From positions 3,380,001-3,444,000 of the forward strand of contig NZ_OX365700.1 in assembly GCF_947241125.1 (NCBI RefSeq): a stretch of DNA of 64,000 nucleotides. Reading direction: 5' to 3'. Positions 1 to 8,595 of this stretch are shown here, piece by piece (within the stretch, counting starts at the first letter, position 1; the number at the start of each line of letters is the position of its first letter). The translations under genes were made by a program, and so were the position numbers. Under the pieces are notes generated by a model that was given only the letters and a program-made list of their open reading frames with translations, did not search any database and was not told the DNA's origin. This DNA comes from Nitrospira tepida (GTDB taxonomy: Bacteria; Nitrospirota; Nitrospiria; Nitrospirales; Nitrospiraceae).

Positions 1-86
1 GACGCCCTTCCTCCATGCCTTGTCTCGATTCACAACAGCCCCCCTTCAACCAGCCAGCCGAGGTGCTTGCTCCTGGCACGACGACG

Positions 87-1451
87 CTACAAGGTTTTCA
101 CTCGATAGGTCAGGACCCGCGGCTGAATGTACTCGTCGATGATGTTCCCGGCGCGTTTCCGTTCATCTTCACTCGGAAGCGTCGCCAGGTACTGATCGCG
201 GAGCGCCGGCGAGGGCTCGGGGATGAGTTGATAGGTCAAGACGGCTTCGACGGATGCCGGAACCGCCGCGCCTTGCCAGGTATGGGAGAACGGGACTTTT
301 CTGGTGGTCCCTCCCTTGATGAAGGGGTCGGGGATCGGTCCCCTGAGAATCTGCTCGTAGGGCAGGCCGAACCGCTTCTCTTCGGTGGTCAGGACGTTCC
401 CCTGCGCGTCCTTGACCGTGATCGTCAGCAGGAATTGCTTGAGCACCGGGTCCCCGTCCGGGAAGCTGTGGGGCAAACTGCCGACCCTGACGAGCGCCGT
501 GCCGGCGACTGAGTTGGCCGATTTCGTCGCCTCGATATCGACCCGGGGCATCCATTCCGCTTGCAGGTTCCGGTTCTTGAGCAGCGTCCCCGGAATCACC
601 ACGCCGCGAAACCAGTGGCGTCCGATCTGCCGCGTGAGCGACCCGCGCTTGGAGGTGGAGCTGCCGGTGGAGGGCTCCATGTGGCAATCCTGACAGATGG
701 TCCCCTGCAGGATCTCGCCCGGCAGGTCCCGCTTCGTGACGTCCTTGACCTTGTCGAAGTGGCACGAGGCGCAGAAATTAGCGCCGCGATAAAGGTCGGA
801 CTGTTCGGCCGTATGGACCAGGTTCTCTTCGGGATCGCTGTAGGGGCCGTAGAGCGTGCTCCCGGGCTTGATCTTGAAGGTCGGCGGGGGCCCGCCGTTG
901 GGTTCGATGGCATGGATCAGGTGGCAGGAGGCGCACCCGATGCCCTCCACCGTCACCTTTCCGTTCAGCACCTGCTCGGCGATTTTCCCCGCATGTTGCG
1001 GATAGACGGTCGTGGCCGGAACATGGCACGACAAGCATTTCGTCTGTTGCTCCGCGGTCGGTTTGGTCTGCATCCAGAGGCCGAAGACGGTCTTGAAAAC
1101 CGGGGACTCCAGCGAAGTCCCGTGGAGCAGCGCCGCATCGACGCGGCCGAAGGTCTTGAGGTCGGGCGTCTGCTCGCGCATGCCCTTCCATTCTTCGTAA
1201 TGGCGGTCATGGCACTGTTTGCAATCCTCCGACCGGATGAAGGTCTTTTCGATTTCGGCGACCCATCCTTCCACGCCATCCGATGCTTGGCCGGAGGCCT
1301 GGCCTGCCTGTTTGTCCCCGGCGCCGGCTCCCGCCGGCCCGTCCGGTTTCTGCGCGACCGCCCCGTCGTAGACCGCAACGGCCCCCATGAGCACCGCGAT
1401 CAGGAACAGGCTGCCCGCCTTGATCCATCGCCACGTCCGCAACGTCGTCAT
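87..1451 (-). CDS. Exported pentaheme cytochrome c
   Basis: The 454-residue protein starts with a signal peptide (a basic start, then a hydrophobic stretch to about residue 34) and has five CxxCH heme motifs: CKQCH, CLSCH, CASCH, CASCH and CQDCH. The layout resembles the cytochrome c554-type multiheme family, so it is probably a periplasmic electron carrier or a small redox enzyme; no substrate can be read from the sequence. A strong ribosome site (GAGGAGG) precedes the ATG. It is the last gene of the minus-strand block that contains NxrC, directly after the PDZ protein, so a role in electron transfer from nitrite oxidation is an inference from context only. Confidence 0.85.
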   Translation of the reverse strand: MTTLRTWRWIKAGSLFLIAVLMGAVAVYDGAVAQKPDGPAGAGAGDKQAGQASGQASDGVEGWVAEIEKTFIRSEDCKQCHDRHYEEWKGMREQTPDLKTFGRVDAALLHGTSLESPVFKTVFGLWMQTKPTAEQQTKCLSCHVPATTVYPQHAGKIAEQVLNGKVTVEGIGCASCHLIHAIEPNGGPPPTFKIKPGSTLYGPYSDPEENLVHTAEQSDLYRGANFCASCHFDKVKDVTKRDLPGEILQGTICQDCHMEPSTGSSTSKRGSLTRQIGRHWFRGVVIPGTLLKNRNLQAEWMPRVDIEATKSANSVAGTALVRVGSLPHSFPDGDPVLKQFLLTITVKDAQGNVLTTEEKRFGLPYEQILRGPIPDPFIKGGTTRKVPFSHTWQGAAVPASVEAVLTYQLIPEPSPALRDQYLATLPSEDERKRAGNIIDEYIQPRVLTYRVKTL

Positions 1452-1469
1452 GCCCTCCTCACGGCCTGG

Positions 1470-1952
1470 TCAGTCCTTCAGGATGCGCACGAAATGAAAA
1501 TTCACGCCCCAGCCGACCGGGTCTGATGGGTCGGCCGTCTCATAGGTCCCGACCGTGAAATTCTCGGTCTTCATGGCCCGCTGGAGCGCGCAGCCGAAAT
1601 CGCTCATGGTCTTGATGTCGATCTTGTCGATCTCTTTGACCACCGCGCCGACCTTGATCCCGGCCAGATCCGCGGGAGTCCCGCCGATCACCTCGAACAC
1701 CACCACCCCCTCGGCCCGCTGCAGCTTGAGCTGTTTTTGAATCTCCTCGTCCACCGGCCCGACGGCGATGCCGAACTCCTCTCCCAACACCATCGCCTCT
1801 TCTTCTTTCATCTCGCAACCCTTTATAGAAGCCTGGGCAAAGGCATCGAGCCGCCCTCCCACGATGGTCAGAAGCACAACTCCGGCAACAAAAAAAGCCC
1901 GACCGGACGGCAGGGCTTCTTGGCCGGCGGCCTTACGCGGAAAGCTCGCCAC
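1470..1952 (-). CDS. Exported PDZ-domain protein
   Basis: A short protein with one PDZ-like domain, seen in the GVVVFEVIGGTPADLAGIK stretch and the following KEIDKIDI segment. Exported HtrA-type PDZ domains bind peptide C-termini, but no protease domain is present here. I chose the GTG at 1952 because AAAGGA lies about eight bases upstream and the start gives a signal peptide: a basic region, a hydrophobic core and an AFAQA cleavage-like site. A longer form would start at 1994. A start at the ATG at 1811 would give a cytoplasmic protein of about 113 residues and would place the terminator-like hairpin at 1889-1919 upstream of the gene. Its partner is unknown; it lies between an NxrC-like protein and a pentaheme cytochrome. 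Confidence 0.7.
   Translation of the reverse strand: MASFPRKAAGQEALPSGRAFFVAGVVLLTIVGGRLDAFAQASIKGCEMKEEEAMVLGEEFGIAVGPVDEEIQKQLKLQRAEGVVVFEVIGGTPADLAGIKVGAVVKEIDKIDIKTMSDFGCALQRAMKTENFTVGTYETADPSDPVGWGVNFHFVRILKD
1889..1919 (-). terminator. Terminator-like hairpin inside the start of the PDZ gene
   Basis: On the minus strand AAGCCC pairs with GGGCTT, with further pairs inside, and the hairpin is followed by seven T residues. It lies about 110 bases after the stop of the NxrC-like gene, as expected for its terminator. It also falls within codons that would encode the signal peptide of the PDZ protein. Either the PDZ gene starts later, at 1811, or the hairpin acts as an early attenuator. Confidence 0.5.
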
Positions 1953-2031
1953 TCGATCCGTTCCTTTCCTCGCTGCGTCGGCCTTCTCACTCACTCAGAG
2001 GCCGCCGCCCATTTTCCGCTCATCAACCGGC

Positions 2032-2856
2032 TCACACGGTCGGATCGATCGAAAGCTGAAACCAGGGCGCCACAGCCTTTTGCCCGTTTCGTTCCTTGTT
2101 CTCTCCGTTCCAGACCGCAAACGAAATCGTCTGCACCCGTCCCGGCACCAACTTGGCCTCGTTCTCCTGATCGGTAGAGGCCAACGGCCGCTTCATCACC
2201 ACGCGCCACACCCCGTCCTTCCAGATGGCCTTGCCTTGAATGCGGCCCTGGCTCTGCTTGCTGGTTAAGGTACTGAAGCCTCCCCCGACCAGATCCTCCA
2301 CCGAGGAGGCGCGGCGGGGAATCACCTCGAAGGTCCGCACGCCGCCCTTCTGCCGTTCGCCGGCCTTGGCCGCCCGGCGATCGACGTCGCTCTGCCAGTC
2401 GGCCTTCCAATGCCAGATGTTGATGTAGTGGTCAAGCTGCCCCATGCAGAAAAAGGCCGGGGCGTCGCCCAGCGGCAGCCCGATCGCCACCCCGTCTCGG
2501 AACGTCCCCGGAGTCAGGCGGTCGTTTTTCGTGTTGTCCTGCCATTCCAGCAAAAAGGCGATGTCGCTGCCGTTATGCACGGACCGGACCGTCAGCGCGC
2601 GCGCAGTGGGCTCCGGCCACACGGGCCGCGTCACCACCTGGCCGCTCAGCGGGAGCGTCATGACCGGGATTTTTTCCCAGGCCGCGTCGTCAGGGCTGCT
2701 TGGGATCTCGCCCGTTACCAGGTGGGCGCGGATGACCATGCCCTCCGAGCCGACCAGGGGCACGCCCAGCCAGGCAAGGAGCGTCGCGCAGAGAAGACAC
2801 GAGAGGAGGATCGTAGAAGGAGCACGAAGCGACAGACGGGCTGAAGGTAGTGGCAC
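2032..2856 (-). CDS. NxrC-like (ethylbenzene dehydrogenase gamma-type) heme-b protein
   Basis: This 274-residue exported protein belongs to the heme-b gamma subunit family of DMSO reductase-type enzymes (NxrC, EbdC, DdhC). The family binds one heme b through a Met and a Lys. The candidate Met is in FFCMGQ (Met138) and the candidate Lys is in ERNGQK (Lys260), the same motifs as in the NxrC at 8596-9549. An N-terminal hydrophobic segment (about 14-36) looks like a signal peptide or anchor. It is shorter than the other copy because the insert between the two ligand regions is smaller. It probably passes electrons out of a molybdoenzyme, but which one is not shown by the sequence. Confidence 0.8.
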   Translation of the reverse strand: MPLPSARLSLRAPSTILLSCLLCATLLAWLGVPLVGSEGMVIRAHLVTGEIPSSPDDAAWEKIPVMTLPLSGQVVTRPVWPEPTARALTVRSVHNGSDIAFLLEWQDNTKNDRLTPGTFRDGVAIGLPLGDAPAFFCMGQLDHYINIWHWKADWQSDVDRRAAKAGERQKGGVRTFEVIPRRASSVEDLVGGGFSTLTSKQSQGRIQGKAIWKDGVWRVVMKRPLASTDQENEAKLVPGRVQTISFAVWNGENKERNGQKAVAPWFQLSIDPTV

Positions 2857-2945
2857 CGGATCCGACCTTTCACGATGGTACGCCTCACACGATCGCCCAT
2901 GGTCGCGTACCAGACTGGTGCGCTGTCAACTGTCTGCGGGGCCGG

Positions 2946-4199
2946 TTACCAGAGCCGGACTCGCCGGACCCGATTTTCTCCCCGCTCGCACACGTACAGA
3001 TGCCCTTGGCGATCCAACGCCAATCCCACGGGGGAATTCACCACCGCCTCGGTGGCGACTGGCGCATCGCCGATTTTGGCTTGAAGCACCTCGTCCTTGG
3101 CCACGAAGCGGGCCGCGCCGCAGCCGCCCATGTGTTTGTCCTCGTAGCCGCTGTCCCCGTTTCCCGCGATCGTGGCGATCATCCCCGTCTGGGCATCGAC
3201 TTTTCGCACGCGGTGATTCATGGTGTCGGAAATGTAGAGATGGCCCTGCTGATCGAACGTGACCGCTTCCGGCGCATGCAACATCGCTTTCACGGCCGGC
3301 TTGCCGTCGCCGTCAAAGCCGTAAAAGCACTTGCCGGCTACCGTCGAGATCGTCCCCTTGTGGCGGTCGATCTTCCGGACCCGATTGCTGCCCTTGTCCA
3401 CCACATAGATATGGCCGTCCGGTCCCACCGCAATCCCGACCAGATCGTACAGCCTGGCCTCCATGGCCGACTTGCCGTCGTCCAGGTACAGGGACAGGTC
3501 CACCCCCTCGGCGCAGCCGGGACGCAGCCATTCGTCGTCGCCCGTAAAGTCGATGCCGATCGCGTCGCCGGACAGCACGACCAGATTCTTTGCCACCAGC
3601 GGCTGTTCGCGCTCGTCGTCCTCGCTCGTCCAGAAGCCGGCAATGGTCTCGATCAGGCCGCGTTTTATGTCGAACCGCCGCACGCGATGGGCTTGGGTGT
3701 CGGCGATATACATGACGTCGTCGCGGTCGATCGCGATGGCGGCCGGGTAGGTGAGATTGACGTCCAGAGCCGGCCCGTCTCCGTTGAAGCCGAACTGTCC
3801 GGTGCCGGCCACCGTGGTGATGATGCCGGTTTCGGCGTCGATCCTCCGGATTCGATTGCTGCCGCTGTCGCAGACGTACAGATTGTTCTGCGAATCGACG
3901 GCCACGTCCAGCGGGAGGTACAGGCCAGCTTCCCCGCAGGGCCCCTCGTCGCCGCTGTAGCAGGTTTCGCCGATCCCGGCAAAGTTGTGCAGCGTGCCCT
4001 CGCGGAGATTGACCCGGCGGATGCGATCCGATCCGGACTCGGCGATGTAGAGCCACGCCTCGTCACGATCAAGCGTGACGTGGTGCGGCAAGGGGATGCC
4101 GGCCTTGACGGCCAATTTGCCGTCGCCGGTGCTCCGCGCCTTGCCGTTGCCCGCAAACCGTTCGATGCATCCGACTGGCAACTGGACCTGGGTTTCCAT
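2946..4199 (-). CDS. NHL-repeat beta-propeller protein
   Basis: The 417-residue protein is made almost wholly of NHL repeats, with recurring patterns such as RIRRV, IATIAGNG, YIADTQAHRVRR and LYVCERGENRVRR. NHL repeats form a beta-propeller that usually serves as a protein-binding scaffold. No signal peptide is visible, so the protein looks cytoplasmic. It sits between TatA and the NxrC-like gene in the same direction, which suggests a helper role in assembly or regulation of the exported redox proteins (inference). No enzymatic motif is visible. Confidence 0.75.
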   Translation of the reverse strand: METQVQLPVGCIERFAGNGKARSTGDGKLAVKAGIPLPHHVTLDRDEAWLYIAESGSDRIRRVNLREGTLHNFAGIGETCYSGDEGPCGEAGLYLPLDVAVDSQNNLYVCDSGSNRIRRIDAETGIITTVAGTGQFGFNGDGPALDVNLTYPAAIAIDRDDVMYIADTQAHRVRRFDIKRGLIETIAGFWTSEDDEREQPLVAKNLVVLSGDAIGIDFTGDDEWLRPGCAEGVDLSLYLDDGKSAMEARLYDLVGIAVGPDGHIYVVDKGSNRVRKIDRHKGTISTVAGKCFYGFDGDGKPAVKAMLHAPEAVTFDQQGHLYISDTMNHRVRKVDAQTGMIATIAGNGDSGYEDKHMGGCGAARFVAKDEVLQAKIGDAPVATEAVVNSPVGLALDRQGHLYVCERGENRVRRVRLW

Positions 4200-4244
4200 G
4201 AATGACGTTCCTTTTCGCGCGTCGGCGCCGCCCGTTGCTGAGGA

Positions 4245-4532
4245 TTACGCCCGCGGAGCCTGAGGCGCCGGGGCAGCCTGGACGTCCGCCACCGTCGCGC
4301 CGGCCGGTTGGGCCGGCGCCTGTGGCGGCGCCGCCGTCGACTGCGCCTGTTGGGCGGCCGCGATTTGCTGGGCTTCGGCCTCGATCGCTTCCGCCTCGTG
4401 CACCGACTTCTTGAACCCCTTGATGGCCTTGCCCAGTCCTTCGCCGAGCTGCGGCAGCTTGCCCGCGCCGAAGATGATGAGCACGATCACCAGGATGAGA
4501 ATGAGCTCTGTGAATCCCAGACTTCCAAACAT
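4245..4532 (-). CDS. tatA: Twin-arginine translocase subunit TatA/TatE
   Basis: This 95-residue protein has the classic TatA layout: a short N-terminal membrane helix, the [22 protein letters not shown] hinge and amphipathic helix, and an Ala/Gln/Pro-rich acidic tail. TatA forms the pore through which folded, cofactor-loaded proteins cross the inner membrane. Its place inside the NXR accessory block fits the need to export a folded molybdoenzyme together with its partner subunits. No tatC is present in the window. Confidence 0.93.
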   Translation of the reverse strand: MFGSLGFTELILILVIVLIIFGAGKLPQLGEGLGKAIKGFKKSVHEAEAIEAEAQQIAAAQQAQSTAAPPQAPAQPAGATVADVQAAPAPQAPRA

Positions 4533-4564
4533 GGTCGGGGTACTCCTTCGCTTAGGGTGTAACG

Positions 4565-5374
4565 TTACGGCGCGCTCGCTTCCCTAGCCCGCTTCGAGAA
4601 CCGCTCCTTCAGGCGCTTTCTGGCTTCCTCGGCCTGTTCGAACATCTTACACTTATCATAGACGTTGATCAGATTGTAGTGGGCCAGCGGCTCATCGGGA
4701 TTGTGCTCGACCGCGCTCTCCATCACCCGGATGGCCAGATCGACTTTGTTGTGGACCAGCGCGACCTCCATGAGCTTGAAGCTCGATTCCAAATGCTTCG
4801 GATCAAGCTCCAGCGTGCGCATGTAGCATTGCATGGCCATGTCGATCGTGTTGTAATCCGATACCTGGGGATTGTCGAGCTCGACATACACGCCCGCCAG
4901 GTTGTACCAGGCGATCGGATCCTCCGGCGTGATCTCCACCAGCCGCTCGAAATGCTCCTTGGCCTGGAGGAAATTCTTCCGGTCCGCGTAGAGGCGCCCG
5001 AGATTGAACAGGCTCAACACGTCGCCCGAGAAGACGGTGAGCGCCTGCTTGAACTGCGCCTCCGCTTCATCCACCATGCCTTTGGTGGCGTAGATCGTCC
5101 CGAGATTGGAATAGTACATCGCCAGCGATCGGTTCATTTCTGCCCGAAGGCCTTCGGCCATGTCGATCGCCTTCTTGACCTCCGTCAAGGCGTCGTCCAG
5201 CCGGCCCTTGCTGAAATACAGTTCCCCCAGGCGGCACCGGGCCTGAAAGTCATCCGGCTCCTCAGCCAGTAGTTTTTCGAGTTCGCTGATTTCTTCGTCC
5301 GGCGAGAGCGGATGCTCTTCGGACGCCACGCCCGCGCTGCCGGGCTCTGATGGTGATGGGGTCTGCTGTTCCAT
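4565..5374 (-). CDS. TPR-repeat protein
   Basis: This 269-residue protein carries about five tetratricopeptide repeats (for example around [38 protein letters not shown] and [19 protein letters not shown]). It starts with an acidic, Pro/Ser-rich segment and has no signal peptide. TPR domains hold protein complexes together. It lies 33 bases upstream of tatA and 18 bases downstream of a polytopic membrane protein, so it probably belongs to the same operon. Its client is unknown. Confidence 0.8.
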   Translation of the reverse strand: MEQQTPSPSEPGSAGVASEEHPLSPDEEISELEKLLAEEPDDFQARCRLGELYFSKGRLDDALTEVKKAIDMAEGLRAEMNRSLAMYYSNLGTIYATKGMVDEAEAQFKQALTVFSGDVLSLFNLGRLYADRKNFLQAKEHFERLVEITPEDPIAWYNLAGVYVELDNPQVSDYNTIDMAMQCYMRTLELDPKHLESSFKLMEVALVHNKVDLAIRVMESAVEHNPDEPLAHYNLINVYDKCKMFEQAEEARKRLKERFSKRAREASAP

Positions 5375-5391
5375 GGTGCTCCTGTTCGTCT

Positions 5392-6522
5392 CTATGAGTG
5401 AGTCCCGACCAGCGGGCTCGATGATGGCACAAGCGACTCCTGCGTCTCAGCTTGCGGATCGGCCGCAGCCAACTTCAGCCGGTCCAAGCCCAGAAGGATG
5501 AGGCCGAGCACCACCATGAGCGTCAAATGCGACAACTGCAAGGCATACCCGGCGGTGAACATCAACCCGATCCCATAGCCGGCCAACCGGCCCATCCGCA
5601 CCAGCTTGATCACGGTATAGGACCAGCACAACAGGCCGACCAGATAGAGGGCGAACGGCAGATAGAAGGTATAGCCCATCCCCATTTGAAAGATCCAACT
5701 GATCCCCTCCCCGGCTTTCCGCATCCGGAAGGCCGCCTCCGGATCATAGGCGCCAAGCAGGAAATCGATGAAGAAGAGCGCAAGAAAGATGCCGCCGCCG
5801 ACCACCCCGAACCAGATCACCCGGCGGCGCTGCCGGCGGTTCCGGCTCCAAAACCCTTCTGCGCCGAACGCTACAAAGCTCAGGATGCTGGCGAGCACCA
5901 TCAGGGCCTCCCCGCCCCGGCTGATCTCGTGCACCAAGGGGACGGGGGTGGCGATCCCCAGGACGCCGTAGGTCGTGGACATGATTTGAAAATAGAGCCA
6001 GCCGGAAATCCCAAAGAAAAAGGTGAGCACGAAGATCCGCTGGCTCCAGGAGGCATGGGTCCGCAGATAATGGACGACCAGCAGCAGGATCGCGAGCCAG
6101 GCGACCGCATTGTAGGCCACGGACGCCAGCATGCCCATCTCGACCTGCGCGATGACCAGAACCACATAGGCCAACGTCAAGACCAGCAGCAGCGCCACCG
6201 GCGGCCAGATGGCCCGTTCGAGCCAGGAGGCGGAGGCGGCATGAACGGCGCGCACCAGCAGGAGCCCCAGCGCCAGGAAGACCAGCAGCGCCACCACGTT
6301 CAGCAGCACGAATCCGATCGAGGACAGCCCCTTGAAGAGCCATCGCACCGATTCGTGCTCCTGGGCGACCTTGCTGAAATGCATGCCGAGGCGGGACGTG
6401 AGCCGATAGAGAATCAGCTCCAGCAGGCCGGCGAACAGGGTGAGCTTGATCGTGTACTCGAACAGCAGCCCCTGCTCATCGACCCGACCGATCGTCTTCT
6501 CCGCGGCCATCGGGGTCGTCAT
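5392..6522 (-). CDS. Polytopic membrane protein of unknown function
   Basis: I do not recognise this 376-residue protein. It has about nine or ten hydrophobic segments, among them LLNVVALLVFLALGLLLV, AWLAILLLVVHYL and VVGGGIFLALFFIDFLLGA, plus a short charged loop with SRNRRQRRR. No heme, metal or transport signature is obvious, although several His residues occur near helix ends. It is 24 bases downstream of the radical SAM gene and 18 bases upstream of the TPR gene, so it is probably co-transcribed with them. Confidence 0.7.
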   Translation of the reverse strand: MTTPMAAEKTIGRVDEQGLLFEYTIKLTLFAGLLELILYRLTSRLGMHFSKVAQEHESVRWLFKGLSSIGFVLLNVVALLVFLALGLLLVRAVHAASASWLERAIWPPVALLLVLTLAYVVLVIAQVEMGMLASVAYNAVAWLAILLLVVHYLRTHASWSQRIFVLTFFFGISGWLYFQIMSTTYGVLGIATPVPLVHEISRGGEALMVLASILSFVAFGAEGFWSRNRRQRRRVIWFGVVGGGIFLALFFIDFLLGAYDPEAAFRMRKAGEGISWIFQMGMGYTFYLPFALYLVGLLCWSYTVIKLVRMGRLAGYGIGLMFTAGYALQLSHLTLMVVLGLILLGLDRLKLAAADPQAETQESLVPSSSPLVGTHS

Positions 6523-6545
6523 CGATTCACTCTCACTCCGGCCCG

Positions 6546-8312
6546 TTACGGCGCCGACGGCACGGTGGACTTGGCCCGCGCGATATACAACAGGCCGTCG
6601 GCCATGGAATAGTTAAACGGCAGCTCGCACACGACCTCGCTGATCTTTTCATACACATGCTGGTAGACCCGCTCCGCCTGATCCGGCGTCATGCCTTCTT
6701 GGACCTCGTAGAAGTACCCGAGACTGAGATCCTCCGAGGAGGGCCGCATGATCCGCCGGATGCCGTACCCGCCCGGATCGCTCATGATCGGCGCTTCCTT
6801 CTCCAGGTCGAACAGGCAGGGTTGGCAGGAAAAGCCGTAGGAATCATGGAGCTTGGAATTCTGCACGACGAAATTCATGGTCTCCAGGGCTTCTTCTTCC
6901 GTTTCCGTCGGGAAGCCCACGATCACGTAACAGTGCACGGCGATTCCCAGGTCGATGCAATCGTTCGTGATCCGCCGCACGCTTTCCTGCTTGATCCCCT
7001 TCTTCATGAAATCCATCATGCGCTGGTTGAACGTCTCCAGCCCGAAAACGATCTTGAGACAGCCGGCGTCGCGCATCTGTTCCAGCAATTCGCGGCTGAG
7101 ATTCTTTTCGAAGCGCATCTCCGCCGTCCACTGAAGGTTCAAGCGGCGCTCGTTCAAAATCTGGCAGAGCCGCTTGGTCGGCGACAGCGCCAGGCATTCG
7201 TCGGTAAAGAAGAAGTACGGCGTGTCATACTTGTCCCGCATCATCGCCAGGTCATCCGCCGTCTTGCCCGGATCTTTTTGCCGGAAATTCTGATGGTCGA
7301 GCGTCAAGGCGCAGAAGGCGCAGTCCTTGTAGTAGCACCCGCGCGAGAACTGCACCGGCAAGACGGTTTCCGGAGCCAGGTAGAGATCCAGCGGGAAACC
7401 GTCGTAGTCGGGGGCCGGAAGCTGCCCGATATTTTCCGAATAAAAAGGCTGGTTGACCGTGATCTTGCCGTTCTGGCGATAGATCAGGTTGGGAACCTTG
7501 CTGTAGTCCCGCTTCCCGCTGAGTTGATTCACCAACTCCAGCAGTGCGGTCTCCCCTTCGAACACGATGAAATCGTCCGTGAGATCAAACAGGCTCGGGC
7601 AACGCCGGAGATTGTCCACCAAGCGCGTGAAGATGCTGCCGCCGATCGTTACATGCAGGCCGGGATTGGCCTCCTTGATCAACCGGCAGAGCGTCAACCC
7701 GGGGACGATCTGGGAGGTGGCGGTAATCGAGACGCCGACCAAGTCCGGCGATTCCGCCAGGATGGAAGGAAGAAACCGTTGCCGGAAAAAATCGATATAG
7801 GGATTCTGCGCCTCATCGCGAATGACTTTCATCAAGTCTTTGGATGAGTAGAGGGAATAGCTGTTGAATTGATTGTCAACGACCGTCAACCGGGTGGGAA
7901 AATAGAGGGTCGAAATCAGCTCCAGCCATTTGTCGACGAGAAACAGGCTCTCGCGGTACCGTTCCAGATCGTAAAAGCCTTCCCCCCGCAACGTGTCTTT
8001 GGCCGGCTCGATCCGATCGATCAGGTACGGAAACCGATCCAACGACTCCACGACACGGGCATAGTGCTCGGCGCTGCCCGGGCCCGACTCGCCCTGCGCC
8101 TGCCGCTCCAGATGCTTGGCCTTGTCGTTCAGCCGCTCGTAGACCTCCACGCCATACTCGCGCGTGAGCAGCCAATCGAGCAATTCGATGCCGATATCTC
8201 GCTGCCCCACCTGTTGCACACCGTGTTGCCGCAGAAACCCGGTCAAGGACGGCAAGCTGAGATACGGCTGCGAGGGATGCCATGTCGGAGGAAAGACCAG
8301 AGATATCTTCAT
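6546..8312 (-). CDS. B12-binding-type radical SAM protein
   Basis: This 588-residue protein has a Rossmann-like N-terminal part resembling a cobalamin-binding domain (around SPDLVGVSITATSQIVPG and LHVTIGGSIF) and a radical SAM core. The iron-sulfur motif reads GCYYKDCAFC, that is C-x4-C-x2-C rather than the common C-x3-C-x2-C. The GFPTETEEEALETM stretch is typical of this superfamily's C-terminal part. Members include methyltransferases, RiPP-modifying enzymes and the BchE cyclase, so the product cannot be named. It starts the transcript after NxrC and has its own promoter-like sequence. Confidence 0.85.
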   Translation of the reverse strand: MKISLVFPPTWHPSQPYLSLPSLTGFLRQHGVQQVGQRDIGIELLDWLLTREYGVEVYERLNDKAKHLERQAQGESGPGSAEHYARVVESLDRFPYLIDRIEPAKDTLRGEGFYDLERYRESLFLVDKWLELISTLYFPTRLTVVDNQFNSYSLYSSKDLMKVIRDEAQNPYIDFFRQRFLPSILAESPDLVGVSITATSQIVPGLTLCRLIKEANPGLHVTIGGSIFTRLVDNLRRCPSLFDLTDDFIVFEGETALLELVNQLSGKRDYSKVPNLIYRQNGKITVNQPFYSENIGQLPAPDYDGFPLDLYLAPETVLPVQFSRGCYYKDCAFCALTLDHQNFRQKDPGKTADDLAMMRDKYDTPYFFFTDECLALSPTKRLCQILNERRLNLQWTAEMRFEKNLSRELLEQMRDAGCLKIVFGLETFNQRMMDFMKKGIKQESVRRITNDCIDLGIAVHCYVIVGFPTETEEEALETMNFVVQNSKLHDSYGFSCQPCLFDLEKEAPIMSDPGGYGIRRIMRPSSEDLSLGYFYEVQEGMTPDQAERVYQHVYEKISEVVCELPFNYSMADGLLYIARAKSTVPSAP

Positions 8313-8371
8313 GTGCCTCGATTGACGGTGTTTGGACCCAAGACCCCTGAATTGCGGAAGAATCTCGAATT

Positions 8372-8401
8372 TTTATACACCCCGCCTTCGCGCAATTGCA
8401 A
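8372..8401 (-). promoter_or_regulatory. Candidate sigma-70 promoter for the radical SAM gene
   Basis: On the minus strand TTGCAA and TATAAA are separated by 18 bases. The site lies between the terminator at 8495-8531 and the start of the radical SAM gene at 8312, where a new promoter is needed. Confidence 0.4.
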
Positions 8402-8494
8402 CCCCGGCGGAGCGCAGACGGCCGGGCCAGACTTCGACATGCGGCGCGGGAACCGCGCAGGCTCGTCCGGCTTGGAGTCGGCGCGTCCAAAATG

Positions 8495-8531
8495 AAAAGC
8501 CCCGACAGGTCTTTCAACCCTCGGGGCTTTT
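8495..8531 (-). terminator. Rho-independent terminator after nxrC
   Basis: A perfect 11-bp inverted repeat (AAAAGCCCCGA and TCGGGGCTTTT) flanks a 15-base loop. On the minus strand the stem ends in a T-run. It lies 65 bases past the nxrC stop, so the TorD-nxrC unit is probably a separate transcript. The A/T flanks would let it work in both directions. Confidence 0.85.
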
Positions 8532-8595
8532 CTCGACTCACGGAACGACCGATTCGGCTAGCGCGATCCTCGGCCGCTCCCTCGCTCAGCCTTCC

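Noticed and set aside
5452-6612. A 386-residue plus-strand open frame rich in Gln, His and Pro
   Set aside because: It is the antisense of a hydrophobic membrane protein gene and has no recognisable domain.
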